NCBI RefSeq assembly: GCF_001428025.1
Contig: NZ_LMSC01000007.1
Span: 382,523 to 441,115, forward strand
Direction of reading: 5' to 3'
Source: Phycicoccus sp. Soil748
GTDB lineage: Bacteria > Actinomycetota > Actinomycetes > Actinomycetales > Dermatophilaceae
Length of the DNA: 58,593 bases
Of the stretch, positions 44,608 through 53,547 are shown in pieces. The notes beneath the pieces were generated by a model. That model ran no database searches. It was not told where the DNA came from and was given only the letters and a program-made list of their open reading frames with translations. A program made the translations under genes and the position numbers. The stretch's first letter is position 1, and each line of letters begins with the position of its first letter.

Positions 44608-47298
44608 ATGAGATCCCCCACTGCCCGCACCCGCCGGCTCGTCGCCGGAGGCGTGGGGCTCGCCCTGGTCGTCGGCGGTTCCGCCGGCTTCCTCGGACGC
44701 CACGAGCTCAACGAGGCCTGGCTGAAGTACCAGTGGCGCGACCGGCACTACAACGGCGCGGTCATGGAGAAGGCCCTCATGATCGCCGGCGGCAACCCTG
44801 GCGAGGCGCAGAAGGAGTCGAAGGAGGCCCTGACCATCGCCGACCAGTTCGCGCAGGCACGGACTGCTCCCGGCATCGTGGCCCCCGGCGCCTACGGCAA
44901 CGCCTACACCCAGATCCAGGCACTGCCCGCCACCGGAGGCACCTGGCACGAGGTCACCAAGGTGCCCTACAACGCCGACGACCCGCGCTACCGCGACTAC
45001 TACTCCAACTCCTCCGGCGGCGCCGGCTACGTCACGGGCCGCGTCACTGGCCTGGCGGCCGACACGGCCAACCACGTGTACGCCGCGGGTGCCGACGGCG
45101 GCGTGTGGCGCTCCTCCACCGGCGGCGGCGCGTGGACGCCGATCGCCGACGCCCTGCCCTCCCTGAGCGGCGGCGACCTGCAGCTCGCCGGCTCCGACGG
45201 GTCGCTGTGGTTCTCCACCGGCGAGGCGAACACCGGCGGCACGTCGTACGTCGGTGCCGGCGTCTACCGCCTCGCCAACCCCGCGACGGGCAGCTTCGCG
45301 CCCACCGACCGGGTCGGCGGCAAGGAGCTCGAGTCGACCACCATCGGCCGGCTGCGCTGGGGCGGGGGCTCGACGGTGTTCGCGGCCACCAACCGCGGCA
45401 TCTGGTACCACGCCGCAGGTGCGGCGAAGGGTGACTGGACGTTCGGCTTCGCGCCGAACATGTCGTGGATGCCGGAGATCAAGGACGACGCGGGCAAGGT
45501 CCTCGTACCCGCGGGATCGAACCGGAGCGGCAACACCTCCTCCGGTGCCACCGACGCGGCGTACAAGAACATCGTCAACGACGTCGCGGTGGACCCGAAG
45601 AACCCCAAGCACGTCGTCGCGGCCATCGGGTGGCGCTCGGGTGACACCTACAACGGCTTCTACGAGACGAACGACTTCACCCAGGGCCCCTCGAGCTGGC
45701 ACAAGCTGTCGGTGACCCTCGGCGGCATCACCAACGGCAGCGACGTGGGCTACACGACGTTCGCGTTCAGCAAGACCGGTGACCGCCTCTACGCGATGGT
45801 GCAGCAGCCGAGCAAGATCAGCTCTGCGTCCTCGCTGGCCGGCATCTTCGTCTCCAAGACGGGCTCTCCCACCGGCCCGTGGAACAAGATCGCCGACTCG
45901 GCCCAGCTGCACAACAGCGGCTCGGCCCTGGACCGCAAGGGGTACGCCGTCGGCGTGCAGGCCTGGTACAACCAGTTCCTGCAGGTCGACCCGGCGAACT
46001 CCGACCACGTGTGGGCGGGGCTGGAGGAGGTCTTCGAGACCAAGGACGCCGGTTCGCACTGGGCGGCCGTCTCCCCGTACTGGAACTTCTACTTCCCGTG
46101 CTGGAACATCGACAGCGCCAAGAACACCTGCCCCTTGGCCGGGCACCCCGACCAGCACTCGGTGACCGTCGGCACGTCGGGCGGTGAGCCCGTGGTCCTG
46201 TTCGGCAACGACGGTGGCGTGTACCGCCGGCCGGTCAACGGCGCGGTCAACGCCAACGGCAACGCCACCGACCTCGAGTCGGTCTCGCGCGACGGCACCC
46301 TCGGCGCGCTGCAGTACTACTCCTCGTCGGTCGGCACGGACCCGTCCGGCACCGGCGTGGTCGTCTCCGGGGGCCTGCAGGACAACGGCGTCTCCAACCT
46401 GCGCAAGGTCGCCCCGAACGGGACCAACGGCGACACCGAGATGGGATCCAACTTCGGTGGTGACGGTGGTGACGGTGCGGCGGACCCGCGCAACGGCTGC
46501 AACCAGCTGCAGGAGTACACCAACCTGTCGGTCTACGTGACCAACAACTGCGCGACGAACCCCGGCGCCACCAGCACGGCGACGGCGACCTCGTGGTCGC
46601 TCGACCCGGGTGACCCCAACGCACGCTTCATCGCCCCCATGGGTCTGGACGGCGGCAACCCGGACGACGCCATCTTCGGCGGCCAGTACGTCTACACCGC
46701 CTCCAAGGTCTGGGCGGCCCGTGACTCCAGCGCCCTGAAGAAGGTCTTCGACCTCGGGGCGGGGCACTCGGCGACGGCGGTGTCGATGCAGGACGGCACG
46801 GCCTACGTCTCGTGGTGCGGCCCGTGCAACAACAGCGGGTTCACCCGGGGCATCGCCACCAACGCCGGCGGCACGTGGCACCAGCTGACCCTGGACTCCG
46901 CGTTCCCCAACCGGTTCGTGCAGGGCCTGGCCATCGACCCGACGTCCAAGGGCCAGCACGCGTACGCGGCGATCAACGGCTTCTCGCGCAGGTTCACCGA
47001 GGGCCCGGGTGCCGGCGTCGGTCACCTCTACGAGACGACCGACGGTGGCGCGCACTGGACCGACACCAGCGGCAACCTGCCCGACGTGCCGGCGAGCAGC
47101 GTCAAGCGGCTCTCCAACGGTGCGCTCGTGCTGGGCACCGACCTCGGCGCCTTCTACCGGGCAGCAGGGTCCACCTCGTGGCAGCGGCTCGGCTCGGGCC
47201 TGCCGCTCACGGTGGTGATGGACCTCGAGGTCGCGCCGGACGGCAACCTCTACGCCGCGACCCACGGCCGTGGCATGTGGAGCATCCCGCTCCCGTAG
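44608..47298 (+). CDS. large secreted BNR/sialidase-like beta-propeller protein
   Basis: 896 aa. A basic start and one hydrophobic helix (LVAGGVGLALVVGGSAGFL) act as signal or anchor. The rest is an extracellular propeller with Asp-box/BNR-type turns: WRSSTGGGAWTP, ETKDAGSHWAA, ETTDGGAHWTD. Several Trp/Gly-rich blades end in THGRGMWSIPLP. The fold resembles VPS10/sortilin-like and xyloglucanase-type two-propeller proteins, but no glycosidase catalytic pair can be assigned. A few cysteines may form disulfides. GGAGGAG is 10 nt before ATG 44608. It is unusual between smc and ftsY, which are normally adjacent. Confidence 0.75.
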   Translation: MRSPTARTRRLVAGGVGLALVVGGSAGFLGRHELNEAWLKYQWRDRHYNGAVMEKALMIAGGNPGEAQKESKEALTIADQFAQARTAPGIVAPGAYGNAYTQIQALPATGGTWHEVTKVPYNADDPRYRDYYSNSSGGAGYVTGRVTGLAADTANHVYAAGADGGVWRSSTGGGAWTPIADALPSLSGGDLQLAGSDGSLWFSTGEANTGGTSYVGAGVYRLANPATGSFAPTDRVGGKELESTTIGRLRWGGGSTVFAATNRGIWYHAAGAAKGDWTFGFAPNMSWMPEIKDDAGKVLVPAGSNRSGNTSSGATDAAYKNIVNDVAVDPKNPKHVVAAIGWRSGDTYNGFYETNDFTQGPSSWHKLSVTLGGITNGSDVGYTTFAFSKTGDRLYAMVQQPSKISSASSLAGIFVSKTGSPTGPWNKIADSAQLHNSGSALDRKGYAVGVQAWYNQFLQVDPANSDHVWAGLEEVFETKDAGSHWAAVSPYWNFYFPCWNIDSAKNTCPLAGHPDQHSVTVGTSGGEPVVLFGNDGGVYRRPVNGAVNANGNATDLESVSRDGTLGALQYYSSSVGTDPSGTGVVVSGGLQDNGVSNLRKVAPNGTNGDTEMGSNFGGDGGDGAADPRNGCNQLQEYTNLSVYVTNNCATNPGATSTATATSWSLDPGDPNARFIAPMGLDGGNPDDAIFGGQYVYTASKVWAARDSSALKKVFDLGAGHSATAVSMQDGTAYVSWCGPCNNSGFTRGIATNAGGTWHQLTLDSAFPNRFVQGLAIDPTSKGQHAYAAINGFSRRFTEGPGAGVGHLYETTDGGAHWTDTSGNLPDVPASSVKRLSNGALVLGTDLGAFYRAAGSTSWQRLGSGLPLTVVMDLEVAPDGNLYAATHGRGMWSIPLP

Positions 47299-47317
47299 GC
47301 ATCCACGCTGCAGGGCC

Positions 47318-47353
47318 ACGGTGCCCCGTCGACCACGGTCGGCGGGGCACCGT
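47318..47353 (+). terminator. terminator after the BNR-protein gene
   Basis: ACGGTGCCCCG (47318-47328) and CGGGGCACCGT (47343-47353) are perfect 11-nt arms. CCGTCGTGTCCGGCG is then repeated directly at about 47351 and 47382. Confidence 0.65.
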
Positions 47354-47424
47354 CGTGTCCGGCGACCCCGGGGCGGGCGCCGTCGTGTCCGGCGCGGATC
47401 GGCGCAGGTGAGAGGATGGCGCGC

Positions 47425-48639
47425 GTGATTGATCAGCTCTGGGAATGGATCGCCATCGCCGTCGGGCTCCTCGTGGTGTTCGGCGCACTCGTCGTCGGCC
47501 TCCTGCGCGGGCGCGGGGGGAGGACCCGTCAGGCGCCGCCGTCGGGTCGCACGGGCGGCACCGACGTGCTGCCCGGGGTCGGCGACGACGCCACCCCACC
47601 GAGGGACGCGCCCAAGCGCTCGGTCGAGGACGTCGGCAGCGTCGACACCCTGCCCGCGCCCGGCCAGCCGGAGACCCTGCCTGAGCCCGAGCCCACCCCG
47701 ACGCTCGAGCGGCCGGCCTCGGCCCAGGGCCGTCTGACCCGACTGCGCGCCCGGCTGTCCCGCTCCAACTCGGCCCTCGGCAAGGGCCTGCTCGCGCTGC
47801 TGTCCCGCGGGCACCTCGACGAGGCGGCGTGGGAGGAGGTCGAGGACACCCTCATCGGGTCCGACCTCGGCGTCGAGGCCACGACCGAGCTCGTCGACCG
47901 CCTGCGCACCCAGGTCGCGGTCGAGGGCACCACCGACGAGGCGACGGTCCGCGGGTGGCTGCGGGAGGACCTGCTGCGCCTGGTCGACCCGTCGATGGAC
48001 CGCGCCGTGGCGAGCAGCCGCGTCGAGGGCCGACCCGCCGTCGTGCTCGTCGTCGGCGTCAACGGCACCGGCAAGACCACGACCGTGGGCAAGCTCGCGC
48101 GGGTCCTCGTCGCCGAGGACAAGGACGTCGTGCTCGGCGCCGCCGACACGTTCCGCGCCGCGGCCGCCGACCAGCTCGAGACCTGGGGCGCCCGTGTCGG
48201 CGTGCCCACCGTGCGGTCCGACCGTGACGGCGCCGACCCGGCGGCGGTCGCGTTCGACGCGGTCAAGGCCGGCGCCGAGATGGAGGCCGACGTCGTCATC
48301 GTCGACACCGCGGGCCGGCTGCACAACAAGGTCGGCCTCATGGACGAGCTCGGCAAGGTCAAGCGCGTCATCGAGAAGCAGAGCCCCATCGACGAGGTGC
48401 TGCTGGTCCTCGACGCCACCACGGGCCAGAACGGCCTGCGCCAGGCCGAGGTGTTCGCCCAGGTCGTCGACGTCACGGGCATCGTGCTCACCAAGCTCGA
48501 CGGCACCGCCAAGGGCGGCATCGTCGTCTCCGTGCAGCGCAAGCTCGGCGTGCCGGTCAAGCTCGTCGGCCTGGGGGAGGGCCCGGACGACCTGGCCCCC
48601 TTCGACCCCGAGGCGTTCGTCGACGCGCTGCTCGACTGA
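47425..48639 (+). CDS. ftsY: signal recognition particle receptor FtsY
   Basis: 404 aa. An N-terminal membrane helix (IDQLWEWIAIAVGLLVVFGALVVGLL) replaces the acidic A-domain of E. coli, as in other Actinobacteria; a Pro-rich linker follows. The NG domain has G1 GVNGTGKTTTVGK, G3 DTAGRLHNK and G4 TKLDGTAKGG. It targets ribosome-nascent chains to SecYEG with Ffh. GTG 47425 is preferred because AGAGG lies 9 nt upstream, whereas it directly abuts the alternative ATG 47416. Confidence 0.94.
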   Translation: MIDQLWEWIAIAVGLLVVFGALVVGLLRGRGGRTRQAPPSGRTGGTDVLPGVGDDATPPRDAPKRSVEDVGSVDTLPAPGQPETLPEPEPTPTLERPASAQGRLTRLRARLSRSNSALGKGLLALLSRGHLDEAAWEEVEDTLIGSDLGVEATTELVDRLRTQVAVEGTTDEATVRGWLREDLLRLVDPSMDRAVASSRVEGRPAVVLVVGVNGTGKTTTVGKLARVLVAEDKDVVLGAADTFRAAAADQLETWGARVGVPTVRSDRDGADPAAVAFDAVKAGAEMEADVVIVDTAGRLHNKVGLMDELGKVKRVIEKQSPIDEVLLVLDATTGQNGLRQAEVFAQVVDVTGIVLTKLDGTAKGGIVVSVQRKLGVPVKLVGLGEGPDDLAPFDPEAFVDALLD

Positions 48640-48641
48640 GG

Positions 48642-49712
48642 GTGCCCTCGGCCACGGCACGCCCTGCGCTCGCCGCAGCCCTGCTCACCACGGGGCTGCT
48701 CGGCGTCGGGTGGGGTGCGGCGGCGTCACCAGCCGGTGCGGCCGGTGGCGACTTCCAGCTGCTCGACGCCCGGGTCGCCGAGTCGTCCGGCCTGGCGCTG
48801 AGCCGGCGCCACCCGCACACCGTCTGGACCACCAACGACTCGGGCGACAGCGCACGGCTCTTCGCCGTCGACACCCGCACCGGGCGGACCACGGGCGTGC
48901 ACCAGTACGGCGCCCCGGTGCGTGACGTCGAGGCGCTCGCCATCACGCCGCAGGGACGGGTCCTGGTGGGCGACCTCGGCGACAACACGACCAGCCGCAG
49001 CGTGGTGCGGGTCTTCTGGTTCGACGAGCCCGACCTCGGTGACACCGCGGGTGGCTGGGCGTCCTGGGAGCTCGAGTACCCCGACGGCCCGCACGACGCT
49101 GAGTCGCTGGCCGTCGACCCGCGCAGCGGGCGCGTCTACGTCGTGACCAAGGGCGCGAGCGGCGCCGTCTACGCCCTGCCCCGCGTCCCGAGCCGGCGCG
49201 GGGTCAACCGGCTCGTCCGTGTCGCCACGGCCCCCGCGGTCGCGACCGACGCGGTGTACCTGGCCGACGGGTCCGCCCTCCTGGTGCGCACCTACACCCA
49301 GGTCGTCCGGCTCGACGCCACCACCTTCGACGAGGTCGGCTCGGCCTTCCTGCCCCTGCAGCGGCAGGGCGAGACGATCGCCCTGGCGCCGGGTGGCAGC
49401 CGGCTGCTGGTCGGCAGCGAGGGGGTGCGCTCGTCGGTCCGCGTCGTCGACGTCCCGTCGGCCCTCGCCGCGCCGACCACGCGGGCGACCGCACCCGCCA
49501 CGGGCACGGTGACGTCGCCCCCTGCCGCCACGTCCACAGCGCCACCCACGGCTGCGTCGGCAACCACCGCGCCGAGCACCTCGGCACGCCCTGGTTCGCC
49601 GCCGGTCAGCGCGCGGCAGGTCGTCTGGGGCGCCTCCGCGTCGGTGGGGCTGGTGGCCTTCGCCCTTCTCAGCACCTGGCTCGCCCGGCGGGCAGCGGGC
49701 GGGCACCGCTGA
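48642..49712 (+). CDS. secreted beta-propeller protein with C-terminal membrane anchor
   Basis: 356 aa. Signal peptide (LAAALLTTGLLGVGWGAAASPAGA), then a propeller-like domain of about 240 residues (SSGLALSRRHPHTVWTTNDSGDSARLFAV, VLVGDLGDNTTSRS, ESLAVDPRSGRVYVV). A Pro/Thr/Ala-rich wall-spanning linker follows (about 280-325), and then a terminal helix (VWGASASVGLVAFALLSTWLA) with basic residues. Surface-displayed; ligand unknown. It begins two bases after the ftsY stop, so it may be read from the ftsY transcript. Confidence 0.72.
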   Translation: MPSATARPALAAALLTTGLLGVGWGAAASPAGAAGGDFQLLDARVAESSGLALSRRHPHTVWTTNDSGDSARLFAVDTRTGRTTGVHQYGAPVRDVEALAITPQGRVLVGDLGDNTTSRSVVRVFWFDEPDLGDTAGGWASWELEYPDGPHDAESLAVDPRSGRVYVVTKGASGAVYALPRVPSRRGVNRLVRVATAPAVATDAVYLADGSALLVRTYTQVVRLDATTFDEVGSAFLPLQRQGETIALAPGGSRLLVGSEGVRSSVRVVDVPSALAAPTTRATAPATGTVTSPPAATSTAPPTAASATTAPSTSARPGSPPVSARQVVWGASASVGLVAFALLSTWLARRAAGGHR

Positions 49713-49749
49713 CGCGGATCGACCGGCTCAGCGTCGGGGACCGACCCGC

Positions 49750-51177
49750 TCAGCGCCGACGGCCGGCCAGGGTCTGCGGCGGCCCGAACCGGCTCACGGC
49801 CTCGCGGTGCCACCAGGCGCCGGTCCCGCGTCGCTCGGCGCGGCTCGTGAACCGGTACTGGTAGAGCATCGCCCGGACGACCACGGGTGGCTGGTCCGGG
49901 AAGGGGTTGTGCCGCAGCAGCCGCAGGGTCGACCGGTCTCCCTCGAGCAGACGCTGCAGCAGCCGCGGGAACCACGGCTCGGCATACCGGGGCGAGATGG
50001 CGGCGAACCACAGCAGCCAGTCGAGCCGCAGGTGGTACGGCGCCCACTGCGGCGGCATCCGCCCGACCGCGCCCGGCTTGCCCTTGAACTCGTACTCCAG
50101 CCACGGCGACCCGGGCTCGCCCGCGGCGCCCTCCACCACGACCTCGTACCGGGTCCGGGTCACGCTGCCGAACGCGCCGTAGGTGTTGACGAGGTGGAGG
50201 ACGTCGAACGAGGCGTTCATCGCCTGCTGCGAGGAGATGAGGTTGAGCACCGGCCGCCGGCTGAGCACCACCACCAGCAGCACCACCGCCAGGCAGGCGA
50301 CCTCCCACCACAGCGGCGTGGCCGTCACGCCGGTGTCGGGGTGGAGCGGGAGCACGCGCGTCCAGAACGCGTCGGGCACGACGGCCACCCCGAGGACGAT
50401 GGCGCTCCAGTTGAGCCAGGCGAAGTTGCCGCTGAGCACGAGCCACAGCTGGGTCACCACCATGACGACGGCGCAGCCGCCGGCGACCGGTTGCGGCAGG
50501 AACAGCCCGAACGGCAGGACGAGCTGGGTGACGTGGTTGGCCGCCACCTCGACCCGGTGCAGCGGCCTCGGCAGGTGGTGGAACCACCACGACAGCGGCC
50601 CCGGCATGGGCTGGGTCTCGTGGTGGAAGTAGAGGCAGGTCAGGTCGCGCCAGCACGGGTCGCCCCGCCACTTGATCAGGCCCGCGCCGAACTCGAGCCG
50701 GAAGAGCACCCACCGCAGGGCCAGCAGGACTGGCAGCGGTGGGGCCGTCGCAGCGTTGCCGAGGAAGACAGCGAGGAACCCCATCTCGAGCAGCAGCGAC
50801 TCCCAGCCGAACCCGTACCAGCGCTGCCCCACGTTGACGATCGACAGGTACAGGCCCCACAGGACCAGCCACACCGCCATCGAGAGGGGCAGCGGCAGCC
50901 GCTCCGTGACGCCCCCGACCGTCAGCCCGGCCAGCCCGACCCCGGCCCACGCCACGGTGGCGAACAGCCCGTCGGTGTAGCGCCAGTGGAACAGGCTGGG
51001 GGAGCGGCGGAACGGCACGCGGGCGACGAACTCCGGCACCGGCAGGAGTCCGCGGCTGCCGAGCAGAGCCCGGAACTGCAGTGCCGCGGCGAGGAACGCC
51101 ACGAGGTAGAGGCCACCCAGCCCCCGCTGGAACAGCAGGCGCGAGACCCGGTAGCCCTCGGCGGCGAACCAGTCCAT
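49750..51177 (-). CDS. lipase-maturation-factor-like polytopic membrane protein
   Basis: 475 aa. About eight hydrophobic segments in the first 350 residues. WRYTDGLFATVAWAG, YGFGWESLLLEMGFLAVFLGN, LRWVLFRLEFGAGLIKWRGDPCWRDLTCLYFHHETQPMPGP in overlapping pieces, and HLRLDWLLWFAAISPRY are characteristic of the LMF family. Vertebrate LMF1 matures lipases in the ER; bacterial members have no known role. ATG 51177 with GGGGGAC upstream is chosen over an upstream ATG. It diverges from the phosphotransferase gene. Confidence 0.82.
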   Translation of the reverse strand: MDWFAAEGYRVSRLLFQRGLGGLYLVAFLAAALQFRALLGSRGLLPVPEFVARVPFRRSPSLFHWRYTDGLFATVAWAGVGLAGLTVGGVTERLPLPLSMAVWLVLWGLYLSIVNVGQRWYGFGWESLLLEMGFLAVFLGNAATAPPLPVLLALRWVLFRLEFGAGLIKWRGDPCWRDLTCLYFHHETQPMPGPLSWWFHHLPRPLHRVEVAANHVTQLVLPFGLFLPQPVAGGCAVVMVVTQLWLVLSGNFAWLNWSAIVLGVAVVPDAFWTRVLPLHPDTGVTATPLWWEVACLAVVLLVVVLSRRPVLNLISSQQAMNASFDVLHLVNTYGAFGSVTRTRYEVVVEGAAGEPGSPWLEYEFKGKPGAVGRMPPQWAPYHLRLDWLLWFAAISPRYAEPWFPRLLQRLLEGDRSTLRLLRHNPFPDQPPVVVRAMLYQYRFTSRAERRGTGAWWHREAVSRFGPPQTLAGRRR

Positions 51178-51268
51178 GACGTCCCCCGGGTCACCCGCCG
51201 CGCGCGCGGGTCGGCCACCCTGACCTGCGGTTCCCGGCCATGGCCCCATCATGGCCTACCCTGACCGC

Positions 51269-52117
51269 GTGGCCGCCGGCGAGAACGAGCGGGTCGGGGC
51301 GCAGGAGGAGGTCCTGCACGGCGGCAACACCGGCCACGTGGTCCGTGTGGCCGACACCGTGCGGCGACGGGCGGGCCACTGGACCCCGGCTGTGCACGCC
51401 CTCCTCGAGCACCTCGCCGAGGCGGGCTTCGACGCCGTACCGAGGCCGCTGGGCACCGACGAGCAGGGCCGCGAGGTGCTCACCTACGTCGAGGGGGTCG
51501 CGGGCGCACTGGGACCGCAGCGGCTCCCGGCAGCGTTCCAGACCCTCGACGCGTGCCGCGCCATCGGCGCCTGGCTCCGGGGGTTCCACGACGCGCAGGA
51601 GGGGTTCCTCCCCGATCCCGCCCTGCCGTGGCGGGTCTCGCCCGGGCGTCCCCTCCGGCCGGGGGAGGTCGTCGTCCACCACGACGTGGGCACCTACAAC
51701 ACGGTGCTGCGCCCGGACGGGTCGTTCGCGGTGATCGACTTCGACTTCGCCTCGCCGGGCGACCCGCTCGAGGACCTCGCCTACATCCTGTGGTCGTGGA
51801 CGCCGCTGTGGCACGACCCCCGCGCCGTCCGCCGCGAGATGGGCGAGGTCACGATGGCCGACCGGCTCCACAAGTTCGCCGCCCTCGTCGACGGGTACGG
51901 CGCCGACGCCGGCCAGCGCGCCCGCGTCATCGACGCCGTGCCCGAGTGCATGGAGGGCCATGCCCGGACCGTCGAGGAGCTGGCTGCCGAGGGCGACCCG
52001 GCCTTCGTGCGCATGCACGCGGAGGGGCACGCGGACCGGCCGCGGCGTGACGCCGCCTGGTTCGTCCGTCGACGCGACCTGTTCGCTGCGGCCGCGGCGC
52101 CCGACGCCACCCGCTGA
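51269..52117 (+). CDS. aminoglycoside-phosphotransferase-family kinase
   Basis: 282 aa APH/choline-kinase fold. GNTGHVVRV starts the nucleotide-binding lobe. The catalytic loop is HHDVGTYNTVL (HxDxxxxN pattern) and the metal-binding segment is VIDFDFAS, with the second Asp. The substrate is unknown; many relatives are not resistance enzymes. An ATG at 51251 opens the frame earlier, but it lies in the promoter: TACCCT (51257-51262) is 6 nt before GTG 51269, so the GTG is the likely leaderless start. Confidence 0.8.
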   Translation: MAAGENERVGAQEEVLHGGNTGHVVRVADTVRRRAGHWTPAVHALLEHLAEAGFDAVPRPLGTDEQGREVLTYVEGVAGALGPQRLPAAFQTLDACRAIGAWLRGFHDAQEGFLPDPALPWRVSPGRPLRPGEVVVHHDVGTYNTVLRPDGSFAVIDFDFASPGDPLEDLAYILWSWTPLWHDPRAVRREMGEVTMADRLHKFAALVDGYGADAGQRARVIDAVPECMEGHARTVEELAAEGDPAFVRMHAEGHADRPRRDAAWFVRRRDLFAAAAAPDATR

Positions 52118-52123
52118 GCACCT

Positions 52124-52183
52124 GCTGGGCCACGCGCCGAGCCACCCGCTGGACCACGCGCCGAGCCACCCGCTGGGCCACCC
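52124..52183. repeat. 24-bp tandem repeat, 2.5 copies
   Basis: Units start at 52124 and 52148 (GCTGGGCCACGCGCCGAGCC then ACCC), with a partial third from 52172. They fill the gap between the kinase gene and the next promoter. Confidence 0.85.
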
Positions 52184-52216
52184 GTTCGGCCGGCCGCCAT
52201 GGCCTACCCTGTGGGC

Positions 52217-52678
52217 GTGGAGACCGGGGCGGGGCAGCTGGGCGCCGCGGCGAAGGCCTGGCGTGTCGCCGTGGTCCTGGGGCTCACGGTCCTGTTCTGC
52301 GCGGGCTCCCTCGTCGGCCAGGACGACTGGTGGCCGTTCAGCCCGTGGCGGATGTTCTCGACCTCGCAGGCCTCGACGGGCTCGGTGATCTCCACCGGCA
52401 TCGAGGTGCAGACCGCCGGCGACCCAGGCCGCTGGGTCCCCGCGCCGCTCACGCCCGAGAACACCGGCCTCAACCGCGCCGAGATCGAGGGCCGCATACC
52501 GCAGATCGCCGCCGACCCCGAGCGGCTCGGCACGCTCGCGCGCAGCCACGCGCGCCTACGCCCCGAGGCCCCCGCCTGGACCGCCTTGCGGGTCGTCCGG
52601 CGCCAGATCGTCGTCGTGGACCGCAGGCCCACGGGCGAGGTCCGCACCCAGGTCCTCGCCGAGTGGGGGGCGCGGTGA
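52217..52678 (+). CDS. conserved partner protein of HTTM genes
   Basis: 153 aa. One N-terminal membrane helix (VAVVLGLTVLFCAGSLVG) and then DDWWPFSPWRMFSTSQASTG, a Trp/Pro-rich motif often seen in small proteins encoded just upstream of HTTM membrane proteins. The remainder looks extracytoplasmic. GTG 52217 is 6 nt after TACCCT (52205-52210); the ATG at 52199 lies upstream of that -10 box. The stop overlaps the HTTM start (GTGA), so the two are coupled. Confidence 0.65.
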   Translation: METGAGQLGAAAKAWRVAVVLGLTVLFCAGSLVGQDDWWPFSPWRMFSTSQASTGSVISTGIEVQTAGDPGRWVPAPLTPENTGLNRAEIEGRIPQIAADPERLGTLARSHARLRPEAPAWTALRVVRRQIVVVDRRPTGEVRTQVLAEWGAR

Positions 52679-53547
52679 ACCGGCTGGCGGCCTGGCTGTT
52701 CGCCCCGATGCCGCTGGCCCGGGTGGCCGTGCTCCGCCTGCTCGTCTTCGCCTTCGTGGTCGTTGACGTGCTGCTCCTGCACACGTCCGGCTGGTACCAC
52801 GGCTATGCGGACCCCGTCTGGTACGAGCCGCTGGTCATGGGCCGCGTCCTGCACCTGCCCGCCGCGACGGTGCTGCTCGTCGAGACCCTGAAGTGGGGGT
52901 GCGTCGCGGCCGCGGTGGCCGCGATGACCGGCCGCGCGCCGCGGCTGCTCGGCTGGGCCGTGGCCGTGGGGTGGACCTGGTACCAGTACGTCGCCTTCAG
53001 CTACGGCAAGGTCGACCACGACCGGGCCGACTTCGTCGTCGCCCTGGTCCTGCTGCCGACCGTCGGACTGGCCCACCTGTCCGACCAGCGACGCAGCGAG
53101 GCAGCCGGGTTCGCGCTGCGCGCGGTCCAGCTGGCCGCGGTCGCCACCTACTTCCTGTCGGCGTGGGCCAAGGTCCGGTTCGGCGGCTGGGAGTGGGTCA
53201 ACTCGGCCACCATGGTCCGCGCGGTCGTCCGCCGGGGCACCCCGTGGGCGCAGTGGCTGCTGGAGGTGCCGTGGACCCTGCACTGGTTCCAGTGGGTGCT
53301 GTTCACCGCCGAGCTCACCTCCCCGGTGATCTTCCTGCTGTCCGAGCGGTGGAGGCGACGGGTCGTGGCCGGCTGGTTCGTCTTCCACGCCATGACGTAC
53401 GCAGCCATCACCATCGCCTTCTGGCCGCACCTGGTGATGATGCTCGCCTTCCTGCCGCTCGAGCAGTACGCCGCCCGGTTGCGTGCACGCCGAGAGCCTC
53501 TGGGTAGCCCTCGACCCCGGGTCTTTGAGCGGTTGACCCGGTCCTGA
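52675..53547 (+). CDS. HTTM-domain membrane protein (vitamin-K gamma-carboxylase-like)
   Basis: 290 aa with at least seven hydrophobic segments. LARVAVLRLLVFAFVVVD, SYGKVDHDRADFVVAL, KVRFGGWEWVNS and FHAMTYAAITIAFWPH match the HTTM family, relatives of the vitamin-K-dependent carboxylase membrane domain. The bacterial function is unknown. Translation is coupled to the 153-aa partner. The last 11 codons and the stop lie inside the left arm of a 24-bp perfect inverted repeat (53520-53569), so terminator and coding sequence overlap. Confidence 0.83.
   Translation: MNRLAAWLFAPMPLARVAVLRLLVFAFVVVDVLLLHTSGWYHGYADPVWYEPLVMGRVLHLPAATVLLVETLKWGCVAAAVAAMTGRAPRLLGWAVAVGWTWYQYVAFSYGKVDHDRADFVVALVLLPTVGLAHLSDQRRSEAAGFALRAVQLAAVATYFLSAWAKVRFGGWEWVNSATMVRAVVRRGTPWAQWLLEVPWTLHWFQWVLFTAELTSPVIFLLSERWRRRVVAGWFVFHAMTYAAITIAFWPHLVMMLAFLPLEQYAARLRARREPLGSPRPRVFERLTRS

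Noticed and set aside
44608-47298. Functional sialidase or xyloglucanase
   Set aside because: Asp-box propeller turns are present, but no catalytic Arg triad, FRIP motif or acid pair could be assigned.
44548-48660. A 1370-codon antisense open frame across the BNR-protein and ftsY genes
   Set aside because: Spans several unrelated sense genes and intergenic hairpins and shows no domain, so it is a compositional artefact.
51269-52117. Antibiotic-resistance aminoglycoside kinase
   Set aside because: Only the general APH fold is visible; the family is broad and nothing in the context supports drug resistance.
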